A stretch of DNA of 64,000 bases, from contig CM040444.1 of NCBI GenBank assembly GCA_022749755.1, positions 5,211,009-5,275,008 of the forward strand, given 5' to 3'. Each line of letters starts with the position of its first letter. Position 1 is the first letter of the stretch. The translations under genes were made by a program, and so were the position numbers. Positions 21,595 through 34,900 of this stretch are shown one piece after another. Origin of the DNA: Azadirachta indica (lineage: Eukaryota; Streptophyta; Magnoliopsida; Sapindales; Meliaceae). Below the pieces are notes generated by a model. The model saw only the letters and a list, made by a program, of their open reading frames with translations, was not told the origin of the DNA and ran no database searches.

Positions 21595-22731
21595 ATGGAT
21601 TCAGCAGAAGCCGAGGCATTTTCAAGAGATCAAGCGGCGATATGTAAACAAATCTATAGCTTTGTAGATTCAATGGTATTGAAATGTGCTGTTGAGCTTC
21701 GCATAGCTGACATTATAAACTCCCAGGGTGGTCCGATGACTTTGTCTAACATAGCTTCAAGGATTGAATCACCCTCCCCTGATATCGGCTACCTCAAACG
21801 CATCATGAGATGGCTTGTCCGTAAAAGATTCTTCACTATACATCATTCAACAGATGGCGATGAAGAGGCCCTCTACGGGCTGACCAACTTGTCCAAATGG
21901 ATTTTACGTGACTCTGATGAGAGTTTTGCTCCACTGTTGTTATTGGAGAACCAACCTTTTACTTTGGCTAGCTGGAATTGTCTCAGTGAGTGTGTCAAAG
22001 AAGGTGGCGTTGCTTTCAACAGGGCTCACGGTTGTCAAGTTTGGGAATTTACGTCGAAAAGACCTGAGTTTAACCAGATGTTCAACGAGGGTATGGACTG
22101 TAATACCCGGATCATTTGCAGAGCGATTTTATCAGAGTGCAAAGACGGATTTCGTGGTATCCAATCATTAGTAGATGTTGGAGGAGGTTCAGGAGCGATG
22201 ATATCTGAAATTGTTAAATTCTATCCACATATTAAAGGAATAAACTTCGATTTACCACACGTTGTGGCGGCAGCAGCAGCGAAGAAAGGAGTCTCACATA
22301 TTGGAGGTGACATTTTCCAAACCAATATCCCAAATGCAGATGCAATTTTGATGAAGGTACGTAAGAACTTAGTTATAATTATGATTATTACTACTACTTC
22401 TAAATTAAATCATTTGTATGCATGCATGCAGTCTGTATTACACGATTGGAGCGACGAAGCTTGTGTGAAGATATTGAAAAACTGTAGGAAAGCAATACCT
22501 GAGAAAAATGGAAAGGTTATCATTATTGAAGCAGTTCTAAAGCCTGAAGGTAAAGACCTGTTTGATGATTTGTGTTTCGTGCTTGATTTACTTATGATGG
22601 TGAATACAACTGGTGGGAAAGAGAGGACTGAACTTGAATGGAAGAAAATATTAGAGGAAGGAGGCTTTCCTCGCTACAAAATAATCAAAATTCCAGCCAT
22701 AGCCTCCATAATTGAGGCGTATCCAAAGTGA
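21595..22731 (+). CDS. OMT5: intact O-methyltransferase with one intron
   Basis: Plant COMT/isoflavone-OMT-type methyltransferase. Exon 1 is 21,595-22,356 (254 codons) and exon 2 is 22,432-22,731 (99 codons plus stop), giving 353 aa. The 75-nt intron (22,357-22,431) starts GTACGTAAG and ends GCATGCAG. The join gives MK/SVLHDW, the position where this family usually carries its intron. The dimerisation domain is at about 1-100, with SAM motif VDVGGGSGAM at 193-202, catalytic His258, Glu287 (IIIEAV) and Glu318 (GGKERT). Glu287 differs from the Asp in OMT4, so the two enzymes are distinct sublineages and may differ in substrate. An Ala-rich AAAAAKKG stretch is at about 222-229. Start chosen at the first ATG after a leader ending 'aatcatatcgaa'. 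The intron is a multiple of three and stop-free, so retention would give a 378-aa form with 25 extra residues before LHDW. Confidence 0.95.
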   Translation: MDSAEAEAFSRDQAAICKQIYSFVDSMVLKCAVELRIADIINSQGGPMTLSNIASRIESPSPDIGYLKRIMRWLVRKRFFTIHHSTDGDEEALYGLTNLSKWILRDSDESFAPLLLLENQPFTLASWNCLSECVKEGGVAFNRAHGCQVWEFTSKRPEFNQMFNEGMDCNTRIICRAILSECKDGFRGIQSLVDVGGGSGAMISEIVKFYPHIKGINFDLPHVVAAAAAKKGVSHIGGDIFQTNIPNADAILMKVRKNLVIIMIITTTSKLNHLYACMQSVLHDWSDEACVKILKNCRKAIPEKNGKVIIIEAVLKPEGKDLFDDLCFVLDLLMMVNTTGGKERTELEWKKILEEGGFPRYKIIKIPAIASIIEAYPK

Positions 22732-23191
22732 TATTTATATACTTATAAACTTAATTATTATATGGATCCCTGATTTCCAAATGATTTTTGGATGTGTTGT
22801 GCAGTCCAATCTTCTATTTTAAAATCACCTCACAAGAAAAACAGAGTTACATTTATGTTATAATGGTTTATATTTATACTAGTTATTCAGTTGTCGATTT
22901 GTTCAAGAATTTGTTATTTATTTACCTTTGCAATCAATGTTATAGCCCTCTCTTCTTCATTAATTTTCAATGTAATAGTGGTTTTGTCTATAGATTAAAA
23001 TTTTAATATTACTCTCACGTAAACACGGAAAAGGGCAACGATGTTAAAAGACGGGGCAGCTTATAAATTATTACGTCATTCTTTCTTTTTCCATATAATT
23101 TTTGCAAACCTTAAGGGGAGTATATGAAAATTTCCCCCTCGTTAAAATAAGAAAAAAGTTATATAGTGCTTCAATATCTAAAAGACAAGCA
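22732..23191. other. 3' flank of OMT5, no gene seen
   Basis: Contains the 3' flank repeat that also appears at the left edge of the window (22,945-23,130 versus 1-175). This is the right boundary of the OMT array; no OMT-type repeat was seen to the right. Confidence 0.6.
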
Positions 23192-23263
23192 TCCGTTGTC
23201 GTCCAACGGTGAGGACGTCTGGCTTTCACCCAAGAGACCCGGGTTCGATTTCCGGCACCGGAA
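23192..23263 (+). tRNA. tRNA-Glu (UUC)-like, two stem mismatches
   Basis: A 72-nt cloverleaf with anticodon TTC at 23,225-23,227. The D-arm is tcgtccaacggtgagga, the anticodon loop ctttcac, and the T-loop ttcgatt. Pol III signals are visible: an upstream CAA (23,186-23,188) and a T5 terminator at 23,278-23,282. Compared with the usual plant tRNA-Glu two pairs are broken: U5-C68 in the acceptor stem and C28-A42 in the anticodon stem. G53-U61 is a wobble. This could be a functional but diverged copy or a decaying pseudogene. Confidence 0.75.
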
Positions 23264-23664
23264 TGAACTCTTCCTACTTTTTGAACAATAACAAGAATAA
23301 TTTAAAAACTCTAGACACTAATTATATTATGCATCTAAAAATCAAAATTATAAAAATAATATATATTTATATAGTTTTAAATTCAGGAGTTCTGGGTTTG
23401 TATGATGCCCAATAATTATGATTGAACATATGACTAAGTTCAATTGAAACCTGCAGGCGGCCACAGATTATGGAACCTTATTATAGAACAAAAATGTTCC
23501 TTGGCTTGCCAGCGTAAAGACCTCGTATCATGGTCGAATTAACATAGATAGCGGTGCAGTGCCTGTAACCAAATTAGACATGAAGCATTCAGTCTTCAGC
23601 TTTATCATTTGACTACAATTATACTTTGAAATAAAGACTTAAAACGCACCTGCGTGTTAATAAA

Positions 23665-26600
23665 TTACTTTTCGGGTTTCTCTTCATCTAACAACAACTG
23701 GATCATAGACTTGACGACCTCATTGTTTGCAATGGTTGATCTCTGGATAAAAAGCAAATATTGTATTCATCTTTGCTGATGCAACCAATACACAGATCAA
23801 ATAAAACAGATGAGAATGGAAAAGGTTACAGTCTTATATTCAGATAGCATAATCGAGAGAAATGGTGGATGACTTATCTAATTAGAAACCATTAAAAGCC
23901 TACATTCATAGGAAACGGCCCAAGAGTAGTGTACAAAATCTAATATTCTCCATCAACCTAAATGATTGGCGCTTGTATAATGTAAACCCAAGTATGAATC
24001 CTACATAAACCTATCAGATGAGTGATCACCATTTTAAATTTTTTCATGCTGAAAGTTACATGCATCCCACAGTGTTTGATAGTTCCATAAATAATGATGC
24101 CCTAAGAGCAAAATCATTATCCAGACAACCATAGTGCCCATTTAGACTGATGTAATGTGTGAGAACCGACAAGAAGACAGCAACCATGATGTTTAACAAT
24201 GTTGGGTCAAAGTGCCACGATTAGCATATTGACTTCAAATTCATCACATATATACCAAGCCTCAAATAACAAAGAAAGAAGAAAATAGATGAATGAAAAT
24301 GATTACAAGACCAGAAAAGAGCATAAAAAGGGTACCTCCGGGTTTCTAATCATCTTCTTCAGAATAGAGTGAAGAGTTAATCTTACTTCCTTAAACAAGA
24401 CAGCAGTTTGGGCAGGTGCCGTAAGCTTCAACCATCCATCTATAGTGACCTGTCCAGTCTGTAAAGCAAAGCATAAATAAACATTTGAAACAAGGAAGAC
24501 AGTGAAGAATATATGAGAAATTAGATGTGTATAAATTTGTCTTTTCCCTGTTTTATTGAGCCTTACATTTTAATTTTATCCGAGGAAGGACTCATAATCA
24601 CAGAATGTGCAACAAATAACAGGAAACAAAACCAGGAATGTATCACATTATCTAGCATAACTAACAGATTTTAAATAATGAATTAAAAATCATTAATTGA
24701 ACAGTCCATGCACAATTAACTTCCAATTCATCCAGCATAAAATAATTCATATAGAGAGCCTGATTATTTTCATAAAATTCCTAGCTGTTGAGAAATTAAA
24801 AATAATGTTCTCTACGTCAAAACAGTAGTAACCAATGAAAAAAAGATGGAAAAAGTGGATGAGGAAATAGTACAAATTAGAAGAAATGCATCAAGAACTG
24901 ACAGAATTTACAGTTCATATGCAAACAACATTGTGGTATGTTTCTTTCTACATTATGCATTTTTTATGTAGAATTGACAGCATAGCATCCATGTACTTTA
25001 TAGCTTGTACATGATAGAATAGATACCTGGTGTTGAATATTGATGGAACCTCCAAACAACAAAATGGAGAATGGAGAGATAATGGTAGTATCTCGCATGA
25101 ATACTTTGTTGGTTTCAACCTGAAAACATACAAAATTCAAAGATGATGATATCAGTAAATAAAATCATATAAAGGAGAAGTTCACAAAATTGTTGCAATT
25201 CTAACATCAAAATCTTTTATCGTAATATGCTGAAATATTGCATCAGAGAAAACAACTCAATTATCAAAAGAAATTTTAGAAAAAAACAGATGTCATATGA
25301 CATTTAAAAACCTAACAAAATATTATTAAATTATTTCCACAAAATAGTAGTGAATTTATTAGTCATAAAAGTATAAGAAACAATGATGAAAAATTATTTT
25401 TTAAGAAGCACCAATTTATCAGCCTGCAAACTAACCCATGAATAGAGGGAAGGTAACCGGGTAGCAAAACCAAGGCATTTCAACATCTTCCCAGAAAAGT
25501 AAATAAATATCAGTTTCCTTCATATGAGTTCAAAATTTATCTTAGGAATGACTATAGTGGGTCTCTTGGCCCCATGTCAGCTCTATGCTTTTGCTTAGCC
25601 AGCCACTAATATCATGAAATGGTTATAATTCAAAACCCTTAACCAACAAAAGTACAAAAATCAGACTTTAAAACAGAGAATTAAATTAATCCCGTAGGCC
25701 AAAGTGTGCATACCTTTTCAAGGTAGACCAGGAATGGGTGCTGAAATGCTTTTGACTGACTGTTGACTGAAGAAGGGTGTATGTGAACCTCTCTTCTTCC
25801 ATCATACCAGACAGGATAACCCTTTACTGCAGAATTAATAGACTTTCTGAGGTTGCTAAGAGCTATTCCAGTAACTCCTTGGTCAGTGGCAGCAACATTA
25901 GGGTAGAGACCTGCACATAATATTGCCTACAAGAGTGCCTTCAGAATCTATTTCCAGGACAAGGGTCACCATGATTTACTGGAAAATTTATTTTAGATAA
26001 ATGCCTATGTTTTAATTAATGTCTCAACACACAGGACCTCAATATGCCAAGAAAAAAGTTCATCATATTAGGGAGCCATGGACACAAACAATGTAAACTA
26101 AAAGTAATGAAATACTATTTCTTCAAAACATTAAGTGCAACAATGCAGAATCACAAGTGATTCTTTTGAGAATAAATTAGAAGATACTCTACAAGTGAGT
26201 TGACAGCAGCATTATGTTCATACAAATTTTCCAAAATTGTAAAGTTGTTCAGTCATTCCAATTTCATTCATGTAAACCACTTGTCATATACAGGGTCTCA
26301 AACAATATATGCAAACTGAGCATCAAATGGTGTATTCAGACATTTGTTGGAACATTAATATGTAAGCATGAGCATACTCCTACAAATAGCCCTTAAGCTT
26401 GCTCAAGATAATTAAAAAGTGAATTAAAAAGACAAATTGTAATCCCAACATGTGTCGACAATTCAACAGTTGCCAGTAATTGTCTCCCATGATAACTTAT
26501 CAGTTGTTGAGTAACATGAACAATTAACTTATACAATGTAGAATGCTGTGAAAGCAACCATAGATAATCAAAAGCCATATGGCTCGTACCTTCACAATGG

Positions 26601-29600
26601 AGGAATGATTTGCATGCTTATTGAACGGTTGTGATTCGTCAGAAAACCAATTGTCAAGCTCCTCTTTCTTTTTTGCCTCAGTCTGAGCCAAAAAATGCAT
26701 GTTATTCATTAAAACCAGAAACAAAAATTTCAGGAAACAAACCTAAATATCAAAACAACCTAAGAAAATAAACAGCCAAAATCTTTTCTGTAAAATACAA
26801 AGGGTATAAAAGCTTCAACACAAAAGCAAACAGCACAGAAAACACTTCGGATTAACTCAACAATCCACCCCAACTAAGATGAATAAAGAAAAAAGATGTA
26901 TGTTAGAATTCCTCAGAGACCAAACCTAAAAGAAGCTCAATAAAATTGTTACATGATGACACTGTTCTCCAGGATTTCCATAAACTTAGGCACTTTTTGG
27001 TTTAGAATTTTTCTTTTTGAAAAGGGATTTTCATAATTTTCATCCTTTGCCACATGCGCATCTAGTAATTGCTTTTCATTACACTTTATCTTCTGTTTAT
27101 CAAAAAAATAACAATGCCAAAGGTACCATGAAAACCTCAGAAACTCATATAACACTTCTTAAAAGAGGAAGGTTCCGAACTAATGAGAATCGCCAGCTGG
27201 TTTCAGCAAAAGTCCCTTTTCAAATGTTTGATTGAACTATATCTACTTCCAGAAGACAAAAATTACCTTTTAGATGCAGACATGGTGCTTTATCTTCTAA
27301 AATCTCAGTTACACTTTACCTTAAAACCCTAACATACACAACCCGATAAAAACCGTGGCCTGAAACCATTGTTCTACAATCCCAAACTAGCGCATTGATA
27401 AGCCATACACTGAAATCAAATTCATACTTTACTGCAAGTTTGTGTATAAAAGATATACAACTTAAACAGCAAGCATAAATGTCAATATAAACCAGGAAGT
27501 ATTGATAAGACAAAGGCTTCGCAAACAGAATGCAAATTCACTTCCTTCTATCGGAAACAAAGTGAACTAATTGGTAGCATTTGTACATGACACATACTAA
27601 GCATAAGCCAATTAAACAAAGTCAAGATACCTGATATTTTCCCCGAAGATTAATCAGCCCAATGTCTGCCAGCAATGTCCCAAACTGTATCCTCATGTCT
27701 CTAAAATTTTATCCAAATATCAGGAAACCCAAAAACATTGGCACGTTTCAACAAAGAATTTAACTATCTGAAATGAAAAGCCAATTGTATAAGTTGCCCA
27801 CTTTGATGGATTAAACAGAGTTGAAGCAAAGTTAAGGCCACCGTAGATGATATTAATTGGCACCAATCTTTTATTGGAATCAAAGGTGTCTCTATCTGCA
27901 AACAAATGTATGCCAGAGACTGACAACTTGACTGATGCTAGATAATTGATAGCCAAAAGCATTAATCAGATGCAATTTCAATCTATCTGCAAACCCAAAT
28001 AGTTGGGTTATCAAAAATGAGAGAAAAAAAGGAACACTGTGTATTTCAAATACTTTTAATTGCCAGAATTTACAAACGGCTTTCAAATACTTGTAACTGC
28101 CAGAATTTACAAACGGCATTCAAATACTTGTAACTGCCAGAATTTGTAACCCTCAATGCGGCTGTGTTAGGAGCTTTGCTCTGGCTTTTTTCTTTGTTCT
28201 TCCCTAATTCTAAGTCTATCAAAGTACTCCTAACCTAAAAGTACATTCTTTATAGTCTCAGAAAGGAGGGAGATATTGCTCTTTTTTCCCTCTGTTTTCT
28301 CTAAGATTTCCATATCTGTTAACAAATGAGATGATTTAGTTAATGACAATGTACCAAATCACATCCATTTAAGCCAACAAATAACATTCATATTAACGCA
28401 GCCAGGAACTTGCAAATATCTTACACAGGAGACCGAATCAAAATACTAATGCAACATATCAAGTCGACAAGAAGGTTCATATACGACATTTAAAGAACAG
28501 GCTCATGAGCCACAGACATATCATGTTGGACATAATAGATATTTCCCACAAGGAAACCAGACCATCAAACAATCTCATAGGTTTTGGTGTGTACTTTGAT
28601 GCTCTCAACAACCACCACTACTTCACCACGAAGAATATGAAATCTTATCTCTTGTATGTGATGAGTTATCCCTCAATACCAGTGCAAGCCACAAGAACCA
28701 GAAATTTTTCAAGATTAGCTTGCTTATTAACATGCAACGTAAAAGCATAAAGTGTTTACATAACCATTAAATGATCGAACTAACAAGATTGCCCAGAGAA
28801 GAAAGGAGAAGACCTGATCATGCACATAACAGAACTGCTCATAAAATACGAACTGCAAAACTGCTGGGCGGCCCTAGTTCCTTTCTGCAATAATTAAATT
28901 TCACATGTAAGCTAACACTGCAGTAAGCGAAAAATGAAACTGTAGGATAAAATGGCAAACCACACTACTTTTATGAATTCAGTTTGGGCTCAAAAAATGC
29001 AGGATTTTCCCTAGTAAAGTCCATGAGTTAACCATCTAGCAAAGATGTATCATACTAAACCGCTATTCAACTGGCAGGAATGCGTAGCACTAATCCATTT
29101 CTATTGGAAGTGTGCAATTACTTTGAGAATATATCTGCTTACAAAAGTTAAAGCAAAAAAGCAACTGACCTGGTGCAATATCTTTTGCCATTTCTTGTAT
29201 GCAACCATCATTACCAGATGGTCAGATTGCATGCAGCTGTCATTTGAATCACTTGATCCATCCAGCTTATCACTCAACAGAGCCAATTTAGCTCTTTCAA
29301 CATTTTGCCTCTGGAATTGTTTACAAGAAACAAACAATTAAATCCATAGCACAATTTATTTTCTTTTCTAAATGCAGAAACAGCGAATAGCTAGTCAAGC
29401 ACTAAAAATGGTACCTCATCCTTTGGATAAACAAATGGTGATTTGTAGCTAAGAAAAGCTGATATTGAGAGAATGGGCGATAAGCAACCAAAAATTGCAC
29501 CATACAGCAGCATCTGCAGTTTCAAAGAAAATATTATTGAATTTGTCCCAAAGAAAGTAGTCTGTGACAGTCTATTGTGATGAGGTTTATTTGTAAAAGA

Positions 29601-31919
29601 GTGCGTTGGTTAATTATCACAAAGAGAGATAGGAGGCAAATTTTATTGAATTATGTCCATAGCACAATTCTCTCTCTAGGTTAGGGAAAAAGAAATAAAA
29701 AAATTACTGATCTAAGTACTGTACTGAACATTCTTTTTGTCTAAAGTTAAGATCCTTCCACATTGAAATCTAATCCAGATTGTTATGATTTAGGAAGAAC
29801 TTAAAACTCTCCCTCTATCATTTCTGTTGCCAACTTTTATAGGTAAAGTATTGTTGGCAACTTTCAGTCACTAGTGGAATAGTTGTCAAGATTGGGTAAC
29901 ACGATATATCACCTTCAATCTAAAGAACACAAAAACCAACCAAAAATAAAAAAATGAATTTTTAAGCAATCCTTCCTTATATGGTACATGCTATTAAAGC
30001 TCTGGTAAACAATTATCCTTATGCCTGCTAAACACTATGGGATCTCAAATCCATGCATAGAGCGCATCACCATCAATCCCTGCTAAACATCTGTTTCACA
30101 AATTTTTAGTCCTTTCTTTCAAAATTATTTTAACGATGGTTAGAAAATGGTTCAAACCAATATTGTTTTTCTTTCTTTTTAAAGGAGATTTTGTGTTTAG
30201 TGATGAATGAATAGCCATGCATTCTGCAAATGATAAACAAGTATACACTCTAAAAATGTAAAAGAAAAATTCAAACACTCAAAGCTCTTTAGTTCTTACC
30301 TATACATTGTCAAGTTACCACACAAACCTAAAAACTAAGCATTTGTGTTGGCAATTGATTTAGTCTCTAAGCCTCTAACACTACTGTGCAACTGTGTTGA
30401 AGAACTATAATCAACAACAATTAACAGCCACAAAAAGATTTTTTTCAAATTCCTTTCTTGTATTTAAAATATCAAGGAAGAAAATGATGCAAAACCTTTC
30501 CAATCAATACATCAACAGGAAGTTTGGCTAAATGATGCCCAAGAGGCGTCAATTGCTCGTCCCCTTCAATGGCACCGACCTAAACAATTAACAGTCACAG
30601 GATATAAGTTTACAGAGAAGCTAGATGAAAAAATACAATTAACGAAAATAACTGCAATTAATTGTATCCACAGACAATTTTGGTGCAATCTTAAGGGCAA
30701 GAACATTTAGAATAGGAAATTACATGTTTGTGAAGAATCTGGAATTTGGGTAACTATTCATAACAAGGAGCAACAGGATCCATGAGTCGTGGTATAAAAC
30801 CAAAGCAAAGAAAAATTACATGCAGGAAAACTATAGGTAATAATCACTAAATCACTGAGGGGACAGAGGTAAAACACCACATTTCACAAAACTCTTGACA
30901 TATGCCTTCTTTCCAATACAGCAAGTTTAGAAGCACTACAAAGTGGTCATTATTACATAACTTTGATGCAGCAACAGTTAAAACCACAATTTTTTATGCC
31001 TTTCAATTTTTACGAAGCTTATAAAGCAGAATTTGATACATACAATATTCAAACACATGACTTCATGTCCATTTTAGTAATTACAGAATGGTGTTTTACT
31101 GTTCCCTGCCATTTCATGTTTTGCTTCAAGGCAATCTTGCTGGATCATCATTCCCTATGTTTATTCTGCATGACTCTAGGAACTCCAATCTGAGCTTACA
31201 AGCATGTTTTAGAATCGTCTTTCATTTTCCATCATTTTTCTTATATTTATTATCCAGAAAACACTTGCTTGCACAACAAATGAACGAATTGGTTCTACAA
31301 GCCTCTACCACCTCTCCCTTTCTTGTCTCATATCGCCTGTGTACTTTACTACTCTCTGAACCCCTGACCTAGCATGCTTTTATATAACCCTCTCCTTCCA
31401 GAAGAAGGAAAAAAGTTAGTGTTGAAACTAATATACTAAAACTTAGACCGATATCTTATTTGTTGATGCCCCTTTACATAGTGAGACCATGAGAATTGGC
31501 AACATTAAATTGAAATGCACATCGATCATTTATTTTGCATTCAGCAACTCGTATTTAGAATTCAGAACCAAGCTTGTTGCTCCTGCACAATCGGAAGGCT
31601 CATACGAAGCTGGACTACAATCTATAAGCAATTATTATGCATTCAAATGTAACATTGAATCACAGGTTTAAGACTAAATAAACGCACCTCATACAACACT
31701 GAAATTGCTGTGGTCATAGCTTCTTCCCTGGGAGGTTCCAAAGCCTGAAAACAGAAAGTTTAACAAATAAACATAGCATGACAACAGACATCTATGGAAA
31801 ATATGAAAGATAAATTTCTTAATACTAACCTTTGATAGAAAAGACTTTATCTGTCCCAGAGAAAGTAATTTAATTTGTAAACACAGCTCTACTAGAGGCA
31901 TCCGATGCATCTCAGGAAC
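23665..31919 (-). other. DExH7: DExH7 exons 23-34 (C-terminal region)
   Basis: Exons: 31830-31919, 31688-31744, 30496-30579, 29415-29513, 29170-29310, 28814-28884, 27631-27700, 26590-26682, 25714-25926, 25027-25119, 24336-24458, 23665-23742 (codons 1060-1462). Exons 23-28 encode the winged-helix and HA2 ratchet region ([28 protein letters not shown]). Exons 31-33 encode the OB-fold ([31 protein letters not shown]). The protein ends [10 protein letters not shown]. The exon 28 to 29 intron is about 1.1 kb and holds a 37-bp tandem repeat. Confidence 0.93.
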
Positions 31920-34900
31920 CTGGACATTATGGAGAGACACAAAATAAGACAATATATGCACCAAAATTCAAGTTATCAACAGGTTGAATATTAAATACTT
32001 AGAAATATAAATCACCTTGGCAGTGAAAGTACCTGATAAGGACGCATGAGTTTTTCATATCTATGCCGTGTATACAAACAGAAGCAGATTCCAGGTTTTA
32101 CACGCCCAGCCCTTCCTCGACGCTGCCGTGCATTTGCTCGGGATATCCAATCTTCAACCATACTTGACAATTTCTATAGAAACCATTTAAAGCACTTAGT
32201 GCTGCACCATTGACGGGATAAAATAAATGCACAAATAAAATATCCAGTGCCAAACTCCATATATAACACTTTTATGGTCTCGAATTATTAAGATTAGTAT
32301 TTGTTATTGCCACTGATACTCTAATTGGGCCCTCCAGAAAATAGTTAAAAGTCTCGAATTATTAAGATTAGTTAAAAGTCTCTAATTGGGCCAAGTGCAG
32401 TATTGTTTTACTATTACTCGTGTTTGGTTTAACATGTGAAACTGTTTTATTTTGATTGCCATTTATATTTCTAACAAATCAGACAGAAACCTTTATTCAA
32501 CAAACAGATATCTTTATTTAACAAACAGCCATCTTTTTTTATTTTGTTACCCAAAGTTCTGATTTGCCAACCACAAAGAAATTCTTGTCAAGACGTATTC
32601 CAACTCATGATGGCCCAATCAAAAAAATGAAAATGATTAAAAGGTTCATCACTCAAAACTGACATTCTCAATCTATTAATATGATGCAAACCTTTTGTGG
32701 ATTATAACGGTTTTCCTTATGCCTTCCGCAATCAATCACATATACCACATCATCTATTGTTATACTGGTCTCTGCAATATTTGTAGCAATGATAACCTGA
32801 ATCATAAATGAAAGTTGGAAACAAACATTAGTAACTACCATTGCAATTGGTCAATGGAAATTAGTAACTTTGCAGCAATGATAAACTAGACCATAAGGAT
32901 ATAAGCATCCAATATCTTCATTTGTCATGATTTTATACAAAACAATAAATACCATTACATTTAATGACAAATATCAAAAAATTGAGTTTTAACTTTTTAT
33001 TGGCAGTTTCTGATCCCATAATAAAGAGCATTCTACCACCATATGCAACCACGATGACAGTTTACACATGAATGTGTCGAACAAATAAAGAATGGCATTT
33101 ACATAAGCCTTGACATCAAAAACAAGGTTCCCAAAAACTGAATTCGAAATTCAAAAACTGAAGCTCAACAATGTCTTGTTACATATCAAACTCATTGTTA
33201 TACATAGAAAATAAAGAATAAACAGATTATACATGCATGTACAGTATAACACATTTTCAACACAATATTAAAGTAAAAACCAAATGACTTAACTTTATTT
33301 TTAGTGTTTGGTCCATCTAAAAAAATATGGAACCCAAGTGCGAGTCATGCAGGCATATTATGCATCTTTAGCTTTAAATTTGAATCTAGAAGGTATCATA
33401 GTTCATTGAACCAAAAATAGAAGAATGAAGAAAAAAAAAAAAATTCATACTGTTGCATAGCGCATAAATAAACCAAGAACTACCAGAAAAGAGTACATAG
33501 TTAACATGAACTCAAAGAATCAATTACTATGAATAGCAAAATATTACCTTACGCATATTTTCAGGAGGCCGTAGAAACACCTTTTTTTGATCAACAGATG
33601 CTACAGATGAATGTAAAGGAAGAAGCCAATCTGAAGATGGCCCACCAAATCGATAAGAACCAGCTAATCTATCAAATAAAATATGGATTTCTGCCACCCC
33701 CTAACATGCATCGGCATTGCATCATAAGGATATTTTTCTCATAGAGACCAAAACAAGTAAGTGAATGACCAATTTGAAAGGATCATTGAAAGAAACTTAC
33801 GGGCAAGAAAACAAGTATGGCACCCTCACCACAGGTTTCATCCACATGACACACCAAGTCTTCGAGAAGATCATAATCAATAACATCTTCATTCAATCTT
33901 TTCTGAGCAAAACATCATACGATGATCATGTAATAGAATCAGTAAGTTAAATGGAAGGAACAACTTGCCACTATAGAGATAAATTAGTATCGTATGCAAA
34001 TACCAAATTCTGTCGTGTCTGTTCGCTGTAAGATTGATAATTACTAGGAATATAATATGGGTTAATATACTCTTCTGTGAGCAGTGAATCATCACCCCAT
34101 CCAGACATGACAAGGTTCTTCTTCCCCCTGCGGTTATTGACAGCTCCACTCTGTAGTTATCACAACCAAAAGAGTTCATTAACTAGAGGAAAGGGAATTC
34201 ATTATAAACAAAAATCCATGTAACAATATACCCATAGAAAACGCCTTTAACTCAGAAAGGGAAACAGGTAGCTGATCTGAATCACTATTGTCCGAAAATC
34301 TTAAGAACCTATGAGTTAACAACAAAGATACCCATAAAGATTTTCGCTTAAGTAAACTGCCACTCGAGCATGTGTGAATTATTTACTTGTGGGCACATAT
34401 TTAAAAAAAAAAAAAAAGTAAATTCAAATTATTGAAGGTAAATGCATAAGTTATACATTCAGGATGAATCCTCAACCAACCATCAGCGTAGAGAAAGTAT
34501 GCACTTCACTATGCACAAACTTTACAATACAAATCTCATGCAGCCAATCCTTTGTGAAGTCCTAGATATACACCAATATACACAACATTCATCATTTTTT
34601 AGTTGACAGACCACTATAATTTCAAGAAATCAAAAAACTGATTGGCTACAAAAGCATTGGTGTAAATGCATAAACCATAACAAAATATTTCATTACACAA
34701 CAAACAAGCATCTGAAACTAACTGCAGAGGCAAAGGTAGCAAAACCCAAAAGGAAGAAATTAATTGACTTTTAGGAAAAAGTGCAGGTCATTTATCTTTC
34801 TTTCCATCAGGGAGTGATATTTTTCCTGTTAGGGACTGAAAAGCAATGCAACCAATCCCTAAAACAAATTGTTGCTTTTGAATAATCAATACACTAGCAT

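Noticed and set aside
21595..22731. OMT5 as a single 378-aa exon
   Set aside because: The 25 extra codons have perfect GT..AG borders at the family intron site and encode a non-family sequence directly before the catalytic motif. Spliced 353 aa is preferred.
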